DNA from: Geosiphon pyriformis
Lineage: Eukaryota; Glomeromycota; Glomeromycetes; Archaeosporales; Geosiphonaceae
Assembly: GCA_016748015.1 (NCBI GenBank)
Contig: JAAOMT010000097.1
Span: 124,001-188,000, forward strand
Direction: 5' to 3'
Length of the DNA stretch: 64,000 bases
Shown here: positions 13,736 to 25,930 of the stretch, piece after piece
How the letters are laid out: every line of letters starts with the position of its first letter
Numbering within the stretch: the stretch's first letter is position 1
Translations under genes and position numbers: made by a program
The notes under the pieces: generated by a model
Told to the model about the DNA's origin: nothing
Database searches by the model: none
What the model saw: only the letters and a program-made list of their open reading frames with translations

Positions 13736-14045
13736 TAAATATAAAAATAATAAAATAATAAAATAAATAATTATAAATTTAACCAATAACTATAAAAGTT
13801 TTAAAAACAAATACTTGATTTTTAATATTAAAATTCCAAACAAAAAAAAACAAAAAAAACAATAAAATTTGGTTTTTAACAATTAATATTAATATTATTC
13901 TATTTTTTTTTTTTTTTTTTTTTACATTTTTAACAAATGAGGTCCAAACGTGACCTAGTGCTATACATCATACAAATGATCTAAATTAAATGCGAATCAT
14001 GCGCTTTCTATACGTGACCAGCCACTTGGGCCAGTCAGAACTACA

Positions 14046-17000
14046 CTATACATCTATATGCACAAAAACTGGATCTCCAATATCTGAAAAAAATGGACAA
14101 AACTTACAAAGCCTGAAACCAACTCCAAAAGCCTCAGCCACCCCCAGCAATCTGATCACACCAGCCGAAAACACCATAGGCAAACCAGAAACTGAAGCAG
14201 GAGCAGAGCCATCACGCGGAATCAAACTGTGCTTTTCCATAAACGCTCGGTGTCTGGCCCGAACTAACCAAACATCATCCCGAAATGCTAGACAAAACTC
14301 ACACACAAAGCTCACAATCCTCTTAGCACCCTCCTTAGAATCTTTAAAGACCGAGACAGACTCACAAAACCATTCATCGAAAACAAAGCCCTTACACAGA
14401 GCAACACCAACTCCAACCTCAGAAACACAAGAAGCCAAGGCCTGTAAGACACATGAAGAAGAGCGAGAAAGACCAGAAAGAGCCTCTTAAGCTGAAGCAT
14501 GTGTGCCTAACAAACGAGCATGGCCAATGGCATTCTGAGGACACGAAAAGACATGATCCGAGGTCTTAATGTCACCACAAAACAGACAGACCACACTGGA
14601 GTATCTCCTATTATATAAACGCTTGTGCACAGCAACAGAAAGCCGATGATGAAGAGCCTTCATAAAGTAAGTATGACAGCCTGCCATGCGCATACTGGTA
14701 AAACTAGATGCCAAGTGAGAATCAGGGTGCCACACTATAGAAGACTTAGACCAATTGATATCAGCATACAAACTAACATCCACAACACGAGAACCCACTC
14801 CAATCTCCCAACGAGCTCAATGAACTAACTGGAAAACATCACGAACAAAGTGTCTAGAATTACCAGAAACTGCCGTACTATCAGCACATAGAAAATGTTC
14901 ACTGACTAAATGAGGTAGGTGCCAAGCAGAGAGAGCAGCACTTTTGGCAAGCGCATCAGCATGTTCATTGCCTGAGACACCTGAATGATCTTTCACCTTA
15001 ACCCAATTCACATCCAAATTCTTTTGATGAATGATGGTGGCAATGTGACAATGCTCGATCCAACAGTGGTTCCTGAAATCCAGACAAACCAGCAAAGACT
15101 TTGACCTACATGCATCCAAAGCAGTCTGGCTATTTGAGAACAAGTCAATCAAACGAGAAAAAAGAACACACTCAAGGGCCAAAGCTATGGCTTGCAGTTC
15201 TGTTAGAGTAGAAGAAACCAAACCAGACACCCCAACACCCAAACCCAAGTTAATGTCCTCAAAAAAAATGGCAGCACCTGCTCTCATGTCAACAGTGCCC
15301 AGACCAGAAAGAGATCCATCTGTATACAGAGAAAAGCGGGCAGCATCAATGGTCGGCAAAGTGTCATGAATCACACCAAAATCATGAGAAAGACAAACAT
15401 CAGACACAGCATGACCATCCACCAAAGAAGAACTTGAGGAGAGAGGCACAATGCTACCAAGAAAGCGAACAGAAAGTTTAAACCAGAAAGGGACTGGACC
15501 ATGAGAGTCCAGCCTCTTCTAACACTTGAAAGTCCCCCAACTGAAAACATCACCATTATGGTCATGAAGCTGTTTCACAAAAGCAATTCCATAACGCCTA
15601 AGCGAAGAGATGCACTTGAAAAAACAGGATTCACCAAGAACCAAAGACATAGGAGTACTATACTGACGACGAAAAGCACAAGCTAGAGGGCCACCCAAAG
15701 ACAAATCACACCCAGAAAAAATGCAAATCACACCCGCCAAAAAATTATCCGAGGGACTGATACCAACACGAACCGGAAACAACAAGGGATGACGAGGATG
15801 CCAGCTGAGAACCTGGAGGTCATAAAACTTATAAGAAAACAAGTAACCCAAGACACCAGTAGAATTTGCAAAAGCAATAACGGAGGCCGATTTACTCTCA
15901 GCCTGGATCTGTTCGAAAGTTTTTAAATTGTACAAAGAGGGGTGATGAAGTGCATTACTGGGAAAATCATGTGGCAATCCAGACTTGGACTTTAAGACCT
16001 TGCATACTAAAGCATCCCATTTACTACAAACACCAACAGAAACAAAACTGAACTGAGTCCTGTAGCTGATGATAGGGAAAAGAACTGCAGACACCAAATA
16101 TGCACACTGTTTGTCTGAAATCACTTTTCTCAAAACAAAATTCACAAAAAACTGTACATCAGCTTGAGGTTTAGCCAAGCTAGGCTTTAAAAGACTCTTA
16201 AAAGACAAAAAAATACCCAAATAGTGATGAGATTCCCCTCTCTTGGCAATGGAAATAAGCGCATCACTGATAGTTAAATAAGGATCCAGCACCTGGCAAT
16301 TGATGGAGATGGTCACCGTTTTGTCATTGTTTACAGAAATATTGTTAAATCTAAAAAACTCATTAACAACATCAAGAATGCATTGTGTAGCAGCCTGGCT
16401 GCTACCAACCCAAATAGTATCATCAACAAAAGTGCCAGCAGCAAGAAATGAAGACAGCCCAGCTTGAGGATCCATCTGGCCAGTTCTTGATATGAAATGA
16501 GAATTCAACCTGTAGCTATACACACTATCCTGTCTCTTGACCTTACACAAAAGTGAATCATAAAAAATACGTCAGAGAAGAGGTGAAAAAACTTCTCCCT
16601 GATCCAGCCCATCATGGACACAATACCCATCAGTCAAGCCAAAGTCAGTCATCACTCTGTTGACGCGACCATTGTGAATACTGCCAAAAAATCTAATAAA
16701 CCTGTCACACATTTTGATCCTGACTAGACTCCTCCTAAGATGTTTCCAACCAACTGAGTCATAAGCCTTGCGCATGTCCTGTAAAACCAGCCAAAGTTCA
16801 CGGTTCTTTTCCAAGGCATCCTCAACCACAGAACCGATAGCAAAAATGGGAGATTACATTGTCGTACCCTTCAAAACTGAAAAATTGTCCCTACGAAGAA
16901 CATTAAAAGTGCTGCAAGCCAGAGAGATTCTATCTGAAAAGATCTTGGAGAGAATCTTGCAGGCCATTTTAATTAAAGCTATAGGATGGGTGTTTGTGAG

Positions 17001-18722
17001 AACTCCCTCCCATTCATATGGTTTAGGAATCATCGAAACCCAAGCTTCTCTCCAAGGCCCAGGGACCGACTCGCCAACCAAACAGAAATTCAAGAACACC
17101 AAAAGCATATCCAAAACAGATTTGTCACAATGTTTCCATAATTTGTTGGAGATACCAGAAAGACCAGCCGCTTTTCCATCAAAAAAATCCTTGACAACAG
17201 CTGACAACTCATCAAAACTAATCAAACACATGACATCAGAGAAAGCACCATCAAACACGTAATCCAGAGGCCGATATTGACAAACCCAATCCTCAGACAA
17301 GTCAGACACCACCTCACGTTTTCTGGTCCATCCCTCCATAATTTTGTCCACCTTAGACTTAACCAAAACAGGCTCTAAAATCAACTCATCTTCTACAACC
17401 AAATGATCCAGGACCACCTTGCGAAAAGGATGCTCCAAAACACTCCTAATGGTGTGACCCTTGTTCAGCTCAAAACTCTCTATCCTCTTACCAATAGCCT
17501 GCTTGATTGAGGATTCTTCGGCGTGCTTGGATTCCACTAATTTGAATGAGTGGTATGATTTTCTTGCTTTGGCCAGCGCAGAACGAATAAGATCAAAATT
17601 AGAATCTGAAAGAAACAGAGACTTAACCACTGATGCACCAGGGGAGTTGAATCTGTGCCACACCTCCAACAAAGAAGCAAAACCATCACTAGAAGCCAAA
17701 TACGAAGTCTTGACCAACTTAGAAACCAGCAGCTCCAGCTTGTGAAACCTAGAAAAAGTCTTGGTAAACACACCATCAAAACCTTTGAACCATTTTTTCT
17801 TAAATGTACCACCTGCTGAAAGAACCATAATCTTGCGAAAAATGTCCCACATAGTATCCATATCTGAAAATCTTACTGCCACACCAAAAGCATCTGAGAA
17901 CATAGAAACATTAGCAGCTGAGGCATCCTTGAACTCCAACCACTTAGCTTTATTGGCACTTTTGACATCAAACTTCCAACGGTCTTTATTCGCTTGCTTG
18001 CAAAGAGAATTCAAATGTGTATCCAAGAGCCTGCCCAAACCCAAATCCACTGAAACAGCTTGATGGTCTGTGTCAAAATGCTCACTGACATTCAAAACTT
18101 CATGACGCACTATTGCATTGACAAGACTTGAGGAGACAAACACGTAATCAATTGTTTTCTTAACACCCCTAAAATTTTCCCAAGTGGGCATTTTTGCAGC
18201 CAGGCTACCAACTAAAGAATTGACCAGACCCAAATCAAAGCATCTTTTGAAACTTGCACTTTTATGAGAGCCGTCTTCATTAAAATCGCCACCGAGAATG
18301 ATGAAAGAAGATTTGTTGACAGCTTTCACAATAAGAGAATTGATTTCACCAGCCTGAGAGAACTGAACCACCGAAGAAGCACCAGCATAAAGCCCCAAAA
18401 TTGACACAGAAAGTTTACCCTTGAAAAGTAATTTAATGGAAAGGAGCCGACCAGGCACCTCAAAAATCTTGCACACATGATGAGCCAAAGAAACGTCCAT
18501 GATAACAGCAACACCCACACCTAAGTGACCAGAGTTCAAACCAGAAGAGAACACTTAGACACCATCAAACTTGTCTGCAATCCATGGACGAACCTTACTT
18601 TTTAATTTCGTTTCAGTAATGATAGAGACCAAATTGTTCATTTCCTTATGCCACCTAATAATGTCCTCTTGCTTAGCGAGATTGTTCATGTCCCTGATAT
18701 TGCACGTAGTAACTTTCCAGAC
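14046..18722 (-). pseudogene. LINE copy C ORF2 (endonuclease, reverse transcriptase, RNase H)
   Basis: All ORF2 pieces (18722-18558, 18554-16854, 16829-16572, 16550-15519, 15449-14817, 14798-14487, 14438-14046) are in the same frame; only stop codons separate them. The endonuclease shows the start-like IRDMNNLAKQ, the catalytic ETKL, GGDFN, TIDYVFVS and TDHQAV. The reverse transcriptase shows MRKAYDSVGW and the active-site FVDD. RNase H shows LYTDGS, TELQAIALALE and NEHADALAK. A C-terminal finger CLFCGDIKTSDHVFSC follows. The active-site residues are present, so the copy was disabled by nonsense changes, most of them explainable as C-to-T or G-to-A. Confidence 0.85.
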
Positions 18723-18730
18723 TAAACTGC

Positions 18731-20524
18731 TCATTGAGTGAGGGGTAGAGACACCAAAAGCGCACCTATACTATCCATTTTGGCCAAAAGGCCCAGAACC
18801 GTCTCCATTAGACACTTCATGCTGTCTTCCAGCTTAGACACTAAAGACACATCAAAAGACACCACTCCCGCGACATTCCCACCACTAGTGGACACACCTG
18901 AACCCTCACTCATCACTACATCTGCCCCTTAATCCTGTAATGAAAAAGTTACCAACAGCTGACATCCAGGGCTAGGCTGGGGAACCATTGGCCCAAGTGC
19001 ATCCAACCTCTTAGCCAGCTTACCAACTTGCTCCGCGAGGCTGGCGAGACTGCGCTCAAGAGCAGTGAACCTATCATTGACTTCCATCACAACCGGTTGG
19101 AACGGCTTCATCTCCGAAGAGGAGCCATTATTCACCACAACGTTCTGACCAGAAAGGGGGAGCGAAAAGCACCCGCGAGCAACCTTTGCCCAAGAGAGAC
19201 CACCAAAAGAGACCAGATGGGCAACTGGAGCCAAGTGTTTGGCATAGATGATTGCTAGCCTGCTTTTATCTGTATCCGAAAAAACTCTACACAGCAAACT
19301 ACCAGAAGATAATTTCCTACCAACTGCACAACCCAATGACGTGTGACCCAATTTCTCACACTTGGTGTATTTAGCAGAAATGAGACGAGACCAGTGGAGA
19401 TTGGTGTTCCTGAGTACTGGTGTGGTTTCCACAGCAGCATCCAATGATTCAGCAGAGTCGAAACAAACAACAGCACATCTGGCCTGAGCATACGTAACAG
19501 AATGATGATCAATGACGCATGTTTTCCCACCCACAGATCTAACAAAGTCCCAGATATCATGAGCAGTGGTCCCTATCGGCAATGTGTAAAGCAGTGCTCT
19601 ATGTTGGTCTCTTACATCCCACACTTCCTTGTCTGAATCAGCCCTAGCCATACATACAGCATTTTTCCCGATTAAGATGGACCACTCAGCTGTGACCAAA
19701 TCAGCCTGATCCGATCATTCGAATTCCACCATTGCCTTCTGCCACAGCCCGATTAACTGCATCTTGATTGCCTTAATAACTCCAAATTCAGATAGCGCAG
19801 TGCACACAGCCTCAACCGATGTTCCAATTGGAATTTCTTTCATGACCACAGCCCAATCTGAGTGACCAGCTGATCTTTTAAGATTGGTGTTTACCATAAT
19901 ATTTGCACCAGTAGCCTTTTCAGTGGCTTTCATTAGATCTGATTCGGAAGTGAATGTTGCTCTGATGATCCCTAAGAATTTTGAGAGGGTAGACACCCCC
20001 CCAAAACCATTAATTCCAGAAAATAAACTCCTGATCTTCTTGAGCTTTTCCTGGGCCGAATTTCCTTCTACTGCTTTCAGATCCAAATTCAAAGCAAATG
20101 ACTTTCTAATCGAAACATTGACCAGGTTCTTAAGAGGAGGGGGAAGCACCAGAGGGGCATCCAGAAGAACATCATCATTATCATTGTTATCCAAGAAGTC
20201 GATCTTTCCCAAAGGTTTTCTCAATGCTTTCCTAGTTGTCAACCGCAAACCTTTCGGCATTTGATTCAAATCTCTACCAACGAGTGCACCATCTTCACCA
20301 TAATCGAAACTTGTCTCCTCAACAAGACATTTCTCTTCCATATCAACACTGTCAGATTCTGTGGTATTACCAGTCTTCAAACCCCATGAATGACCACTTT
20401 GCACCTTAGCAGAACCCTCTTCAGCATCAGCATTGTCCTCAAGAACACCACCTCTTCTCTTTTTTCTTGACAGAACAGTCTTGAAACCACCCTCAGAGCC
20501 AGAACTTTTAACCATCTGTTTCAT
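18731..20524 (-). pseudogene. LINE copy C ORF1 (gag-like RNA-binding protein)
   Basis: One reading frame of about 597 codons from the ATG at 20524 (MKQMVKSS), interrupted in frame by stops at 19715-19717 and 18929-18931. An N-terminal lysine/acid-rich part is followed by a structured segment (FALNLDL, INGFGGVSTLSKF), a second block (TAHDIWDFVRSVGGKTCVID) and a zinc knuckle read as YTKCEKLGHTSLGC. In the last, the first cysteine of CX2CX4HX4C is tyrosine. A C-terminal coiled-coil-like stretch (ALERSLASLAEQVGKLAKRL) follows. ORF1 proteins of this kind bind element RNA to form the transposition particle. The final part (MSEGSG on) may belong to ORF1 or to the region between the ORFs. Confidence 0.75.
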
Positions 20525-20675
20525 AACAGCAATACTAGAGCCAACAACAGCCTCATAATCAAGCAGAAATAGTTTGGATTTATCATACTGAATGGTAAAA
20601 AACTTCTTCCAAAAAACTTTTGACTCTTTTTTTTAGAATTTATGGAGGAACGAGAGAAAGAAGTTTTTTTCCTAT

Positions 20676-21836
20676 TTTTTAATATAAGTTAAATAAAAAA
20701 AATCTAAAAATAGAAGATTAATTTCAAAATAATTTAAAAATAATAATATAAACATATTTATAATTTAAGAAAAATTTTTATTAAAAGTTAAAAAATATAT
20801 AAAATAAGTATATACAAATTTAAAATATATACAAACAAAATTTATAATTAATATAAATAAATTTTTTTCAAGTTTTTTTATTGTTATAAATATAACTTAA
20901 ATATTAATAAAAATATTAAAAATACATAATAACTAAATACTTTACTAAATTTTATTATTAATAACATATCTGTATTTTTTTAAAAAAAAATAAAATAAGA
21001 TTTATTATAACTTTTATTATAAAAATATATATAGTTAATATTAACAATAATAATAATAATAATATTAATAATAATAACAATAATAATAATAATAACAATA
21101 ATAATAATAATAACAATATTAAAATAAAATTAGCAAATACTTAAAACATATAATTAAATAAGTATTTTAGATTTTTTTTAGATTTTGCTAAATAAAACTG
21201 TTTTTTAAATAATAAATTAACTTGATTAGTAATAATCAATATTGCATATTATTTTATAACTTAATTTATTTAAGTACAACAATTTTATTTGTAATTTTAT
21301 TCTAAAAAAATTTAAAATTATACATAATTTAAATTTAAATTTACTTTTTGTACATATTATATATATTAAATCAAAATAATGTTTTTGTTAATTAATTTTT
21401 TTTAAATTTTAATATGTATTTTTAACTTTTACAAATTTTAAGAATTTTTAAATTAATTTAAGTATTTAAATATTTATGTTAATTTATATTGTATAAATTG
21501 TAAACAACAAATATTATTTGTTTTTAATATTAACAATCTTGAAATTATTATTTAATATATGATTTATTATATAAGATTAAACCTAATATTAAGAAAGCAA
21601 TTTTATTTTTATAGTATATTATATACAAAATTTTTATAATTTGTTTATTATGAAATTTTTTACATATGAATTTTTATTAAACAGAGTTTTGCAATAGAAA
21701 ATTTAGCATTTATGTCATATTTGCTTTATATGAAAACTTGTTTATTTGTTATGTCTCAGAATTTACATTTTAAATTCAAAAATTTAAGCGTTTTGATTTT
21801 TAACTTATATATAATACGGGAAAAATTAAATATCAA
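20676..21836. repeat. AT-rich low-complexity DNA with an ATA/ATC-type microsatellite
   Basis: Almost pure A/T. An imperfect (AAT)n tract interrupted by single C bases lies at about 21046-21120. I see no gene or recognisable element between the LINE 5' end and the 5S rRNA gene. Confidence 0.6.
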
Positions 21837-21954
21837 AATTACGGCACTCTGTATTCCCGCGTGGTCCCCCACCGCAGTACTGACAGAGCCATCAGTGGCT
21901 TAACTTCGGAGATCGGACGGGTTCCGGTGCTTTTCACTGTGTATGGCCGTAATT
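21837..21954 (-). rRNA. 5S ribosomal RNA
   Basis: Read on the minus strand this is a complete 5S rRNA of about 118 nt. It starts TTACGGCCATAC and ends GTGCCGTAA; these two ends pair to form helix I. It holds the near-universal CCCGTCCGATCTCCGAAGTT and the internal control box GTCAGTACTGCGGTGGGGG. TTTT follows directly, the usual RNA polymerase III stop. A TATA-like TATAG lies about 30 bp upstream. The gene stands alone, which fits dispersed 5S genes rather than a tandem array. Confidence 0.96.
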
Positions 21955-22226
21955 AAAATTTTCTCAACACATTGCTATACAAAGAGTAGAATTTTTTTTT
22001 GAAACAAAATTCAGATTCTTTTACTAATTCCCAAACTCTATTGACCTGAATTCTGAATTTCAAAAGATGGGTAAACCAAAAAGTATGTCCAAGTTCCTTC
22101 TTTCAGTTCACTAATTTCAAGTAAACCTGAAATTTTTTAACTGGCAAAAAAACAGAACGTTGTGACTTCCTTCCACACGAAATGCAAATAGACGAGAAAA
22201 AAAAACAACCTCTTCTTTCGAGACGC

Positions 22227-22663
22227 ATGGAGATTGATGCATGGTCTCTTCCAAGTAAATAACAATAAAAAATAAAGTTCATAAAAATATCGCTTGCCGA
22301 TTCCTTATTACTGTTAGGAGTATATCATTATCGTAGAAAATCCTTTGTTTCCCTCTCTTTGACTAACACTTTTGAAACCAAACTTTATTGCGAGACATAG
22401 CAAAACAAAACATTACAATACCACAACCACCAAAACTGAATCCTCCGGTCCAGACCCAACTTCGTACAAAACAAGGCGCCCAAAGCATTTTACATAAAAC
22501 TATTAAAAAGAAGCCCGGGAAAAAAGTCAAAACCAAAGAAAAGAAGCGACAGAATGTACTCTTGCAGAAAGCATTAGCGCGTATGGATAAGGAAGAGACA
22601 AAATTGGATATCAAAATGGAGAAGGTGGTGAAACAAAAACAACGAAAGTTACTCTGGGAATGA
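22227..22663 (+). CDS. Small lysine-rich protein, unrecognised
   Basis: The two-exon model is built from splice signals: exon 1 22227-22254 (ATG, 28 nt), intron 22255-22400 with a CTAAC branch-point-like motif at 22363, and exon 2 22401-22663. The phases match and give a 96-residue protein starting MEIDAW. It is strongly basic, with KKKPGKKVKTKEKKR in the middle and a helical charged C-terminus (ARMDKEETKLDIKMEKV). The composition suggests a nuclear or nucleolar protein, perhaps a ribosome-assembly factor of the Alb1/Slx9 size class, but I do not recognise the family. The reading frame of exon 2 has no ATG of its own upstream of the charged region, which supports the short first exon. Confidence 0.6.
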
Positions 22664-22798
22664 GCAAATCATCCTTGTCAAATTAGAATTACATGCGAAA
22701 ATTATATTACTTATGTTTAACTTATTATAATAGAAATCCCAAATCTAAATTTATGGAATCTCGGGAGAAAATGAGGCAATATTCTAGATATGGAATAT

Positions 22799-25700
22799 TT
22801 AATGCATTGATTTTGTGCGTTTTCTTTCCTTCTTTTCTTTGGCATCATTTTGATTAGCACGTTCACTTGAAGCTGCCCTCAATTTTAAGAGCACTAAACA
22901 TGAAAAAATCATAGATTTCTGTTAGCGAAAGAAGCCAAGAGTTAAATTACATTAAATGTACCTGACCAATTTACCTCGATCTAGAGCCAGCTCAATTATA
23001 CACCGATTCTTTATCAGTGCCAAAACGGGCCAAGTCGACTGCTCGCCCTTCAGAATCCAGTAATCTAATGCTCCCGTTGTTGGATTAGAGAAAAGTTCTT
23101 TAAAGTCCTAGATTTCACGAATGATGAATCATTAAAAGGGATGTCGAATTAACCCAAAATTCGAAATATTTTGAGCTACCTTGAATGAGACATGTGGGAC
23201 AATAGTCACGTGCCCAGAGACTTTGTCATCTACCATTCCACGAAGTATTCGTGGAATTAATCTCATATGTTCCAGCTATAAGAAAACATAGAATGAAACC
23301 TGTGAAATTTTAACAACTATACAACAATACAAGAGAGTGATTCGAATTCAAACCTGTAAGATTCGATGACGGAATTCAGATGAAATAAAATGGCCACATT
23401 TATACAAAATGGTTCCTGTTTGTGACATTGGCTCTTTTGGCAAGAATGGCACGATATATGGGTTTGCTTGAGATACAATAAAGTGATTAACATTAAAGAG
23501 CTCCGTAATTTTCTGAAATGGGGATTCACTATAGAACGAACGAAATTTGTAACATGAGGTTAGAAACTGGTAAGGAAGGTTCGAAAAGTACAGATTGCAA
23601 GTTAATCTTACCTTTCTGAAGGGGCAGAGTCGATCCATTTTTTCCATTTTACATCTGAAGAATAGATGTTAATTTATTAGAATCTCATATGCTAGTAAGT
23701 TCCATGATCTTTTGATTATAATTGAATTTGAATGACTAAAACACTTTAATACCAGAAGGGGCCCATGGAACAATTGCTCCAGTCTTATCCTTTGCCAGAA
23801 GCTCAACACTATTATAAAGACCCATCATAGCAGCTGAGGCAAGAGCAGCACTTCGTATTAACTAACTCAATTAAAAAGTTAGTTCGTGAAATTGTTAAAT
23901 GGAAAATTTATGATTTTTTTCATTGTTTCAAGACCTACAACATTAGGCGCTGTCAAATAATTTAATAGTTGAGGAACTTCGAATTTCCTGGTCGAAGAGA
24001 CCGTGATATTGAGGATTCGCTTTGTTTTTACAAAAGCTTCCTAAGGAATTTCAAGAAATTCAGTATTCAATTTTGGGGTGAAAAAAGACTCAAAACACAA
24101 AAGTGATGGTCACATACTTCAAAGGTTAGATCCTCCACGTTACTCCGAACACATTCTTCCAAAACTCTAACATCCATAAGATAGCCTGTGACAACCAGTA
24201 TAAATTAAATTTCCGATTCAATAAATCAGATAATTGAAATTTTTCGCTAATATGTATTTACCATGTTTTAAAAAACGTATTATCTTTCGTTGAATGTTGC
24301 CTTTTTGACCAACTTTGCTGAAGGCCCCCAGGTCAATACCACCAGGCTCAAAAATTTTCTGTAGATAAAATAGAAAACCAAAATCAATCATGTCACTGAA
24401 TCAAAATGAATTCGAAAATAATTTTGATACCGACCGGTAATTCTTCATCAGTGTGAATACAGATTAGAGCGGCGATTAATGCCCCGATCGCAGTTCCACT
24501 AATAATTCTTGGTAACAGTCCATTCTCTTTCAGTGCCTTACAAACTCCCAAATGGTAAAGACCTGGAAAATTCAATAATTATTTAGAGTAAATTAAGAGG
24601 AAAATGGTTAAATTGAAAAATGAACTTCACCTACCAAATGTGGCACCACCATAAAGTACCAAAGCAGTACAGCCAAAACTTTGTCTTGTATCATTAAAGA
24701 ATTCAATTTTGGATTGAAGAGTTAAATCGTTGAAATCTGTGCACGCAATACATTCAAGCTGATCCACGACTTCCTGCGTGTAATCTTCAATCAGCTTTTT
24801 AGTTCTGCAAGAAAATCTTTTGAAATCAATTATGATATTCGAATCTAAATAGAAAAAAAAAGATTTCATTACTCAAAAATAATCACCCCAAATATGACCG
24901 CTCGAATAATTTCGGATCATTTAATCCGCCCAGATTCCGTAATAAACCTAGAGAGAAATGAATTTCTTGAAATTAGAAATTCATAAAAAGAATTACTCGT
25001 TTTTCATGAATTTACTAACCTGACCTTAGCAAGTAGATCATGGCACAAACATCGTTTTTCTCTCTTGCTTGTTTGAGATGTTCCAGCCTATGCTTGATGA
25101 AAGCACTATCGTAAAAAGGTGATTCAGGTTTTTCTTTCCATGCATCGTTTCCTTTGATTTCAAAAATAAGGAACATGATTAAACCTTAAAATCAAGATTT
25201 AAAAATAGGAAAAAAAACATTTGCAAATCATCGGTTTACCTAAGAGTCTACGACCAAAAATTAAAAATAAGGCTTATAAAATTAGCATATTTCTAATTTG
25301 ACTCGAATCCCTTTCCTCGAAATATTTGAGATTTACAAAATGATCAACAATAAAAATAAAAACTCACAAATCCAATTCATGAGCTTTTCTCGCCCATTCT
25401 TCATAGGTATTTGCATGCCATAAATCAAGCCGTACTTGTTGAGCCAGGGTTCTCGAATGTCTAAGTTTATTAGATATCGTCTAAAAAAACAAAATATTAT
25501 TCCACAAAATCATGATAAATTTCCTGAAATCAGATAATTTGAATACACTTACCCGCCATACAGACACCACAAATCGGACCACGAAATAGAAAAAAGCAGT
25601 AGCGAAATATCCCAAAGCTCGGGTGACAAACGACTTTCAACAAAGGATTAGATAAAAAAGGTATAAAATTAATTTTAGAATTTTCTCAAGTTCCCTTGTC

Positions 25701-25930
25701 ATCTTAAAGACTTGATAAATAGAAATATTTTTATGAAAATACCCTGAAAAAGATTAGATACAAGAAAAATATAAGTTTCACTTTCCCATTGTGATAATTT
25801 CAAATCAGAGAAAGAAAAGTTTTTATGAAAAAAAAAGGTTACAAACCACAAACATAATAGTATAGAAGGGGGGATTTCTTGTATTTCTTGACAGGCTTTT
25901 TACACTCAAAACTTTTTCAAAATAATTAAC
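22799..25930 (-). CDS. Patatin-like lipase homologue (Tgl3/4/5, SDP1 type), active-site serine missing
   Basis: This gene on the minus strand has about ten exons. Family features in order: a hydrophobic N-terminal segment (ALGYFATAFFYFVVRF, near 25600), TYEEWARKAHELD, DAWKEKPESPFYD, YLLRSGLLRNLGGLND, the oxyanion-hole loop GGATFG, LYHLGVCKALKENGLLPRI, KRILNITVSST, LLNYLTAPNV, WID and ELFNVNHFIVSQANPYIVPFL. The C-terminus is basic and ends at the stop at 22799-22801. These are triacylglycerol lipases of lipid droplets. The nucleophile elbow, normally GXSXG, reads GTAIG here, and WIDG reads WIDS. A catalytic role is therefore doubtful; it may be a pseudoenzyme or a decaying paralogue. The first exon is not settled. 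Confidence 0.82.

Larger units (their letters stand above)
13903..20675 (-). mobile_element. LINE copy C, near full length (APE endonuclease, RT, RNase H)
   Basis: A 6.8-kb non-LTR retrotransposon on the minus strand. The poly-A tail is the T run at 13903-13923 and the 5' end lies near 20675, judged from the end of similarity with copy A. It has an ORF1 (20524 down to 18731) and an ORF2 (about 18722 down to 14046). The domain set of endonuclease, reverse transcriptase, RNase H and C-terminal CCHC-type finger is that of RNase H-bearing LINE clades such as I and Tad; the clade is not settled here. Both ORFs keep one frame but contain in-frame stops, so this copy is inactive as read. No clear target-site duplication was found. 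Confidence 0.92.

Noticed and set aside
13990-14490. Plus-strand frame of 166 codons in LINE copy C
   Set aside because: Shadow of the minus-strand ORF2; the Lys/Ser/Thr-rich text has no family features.
20640-20690. Target-site duplication for LINE copy C
   Set aside because: No convincing match between the flank left of 13903 and that right of 20675; the AT-rich flanks give only chance matches.
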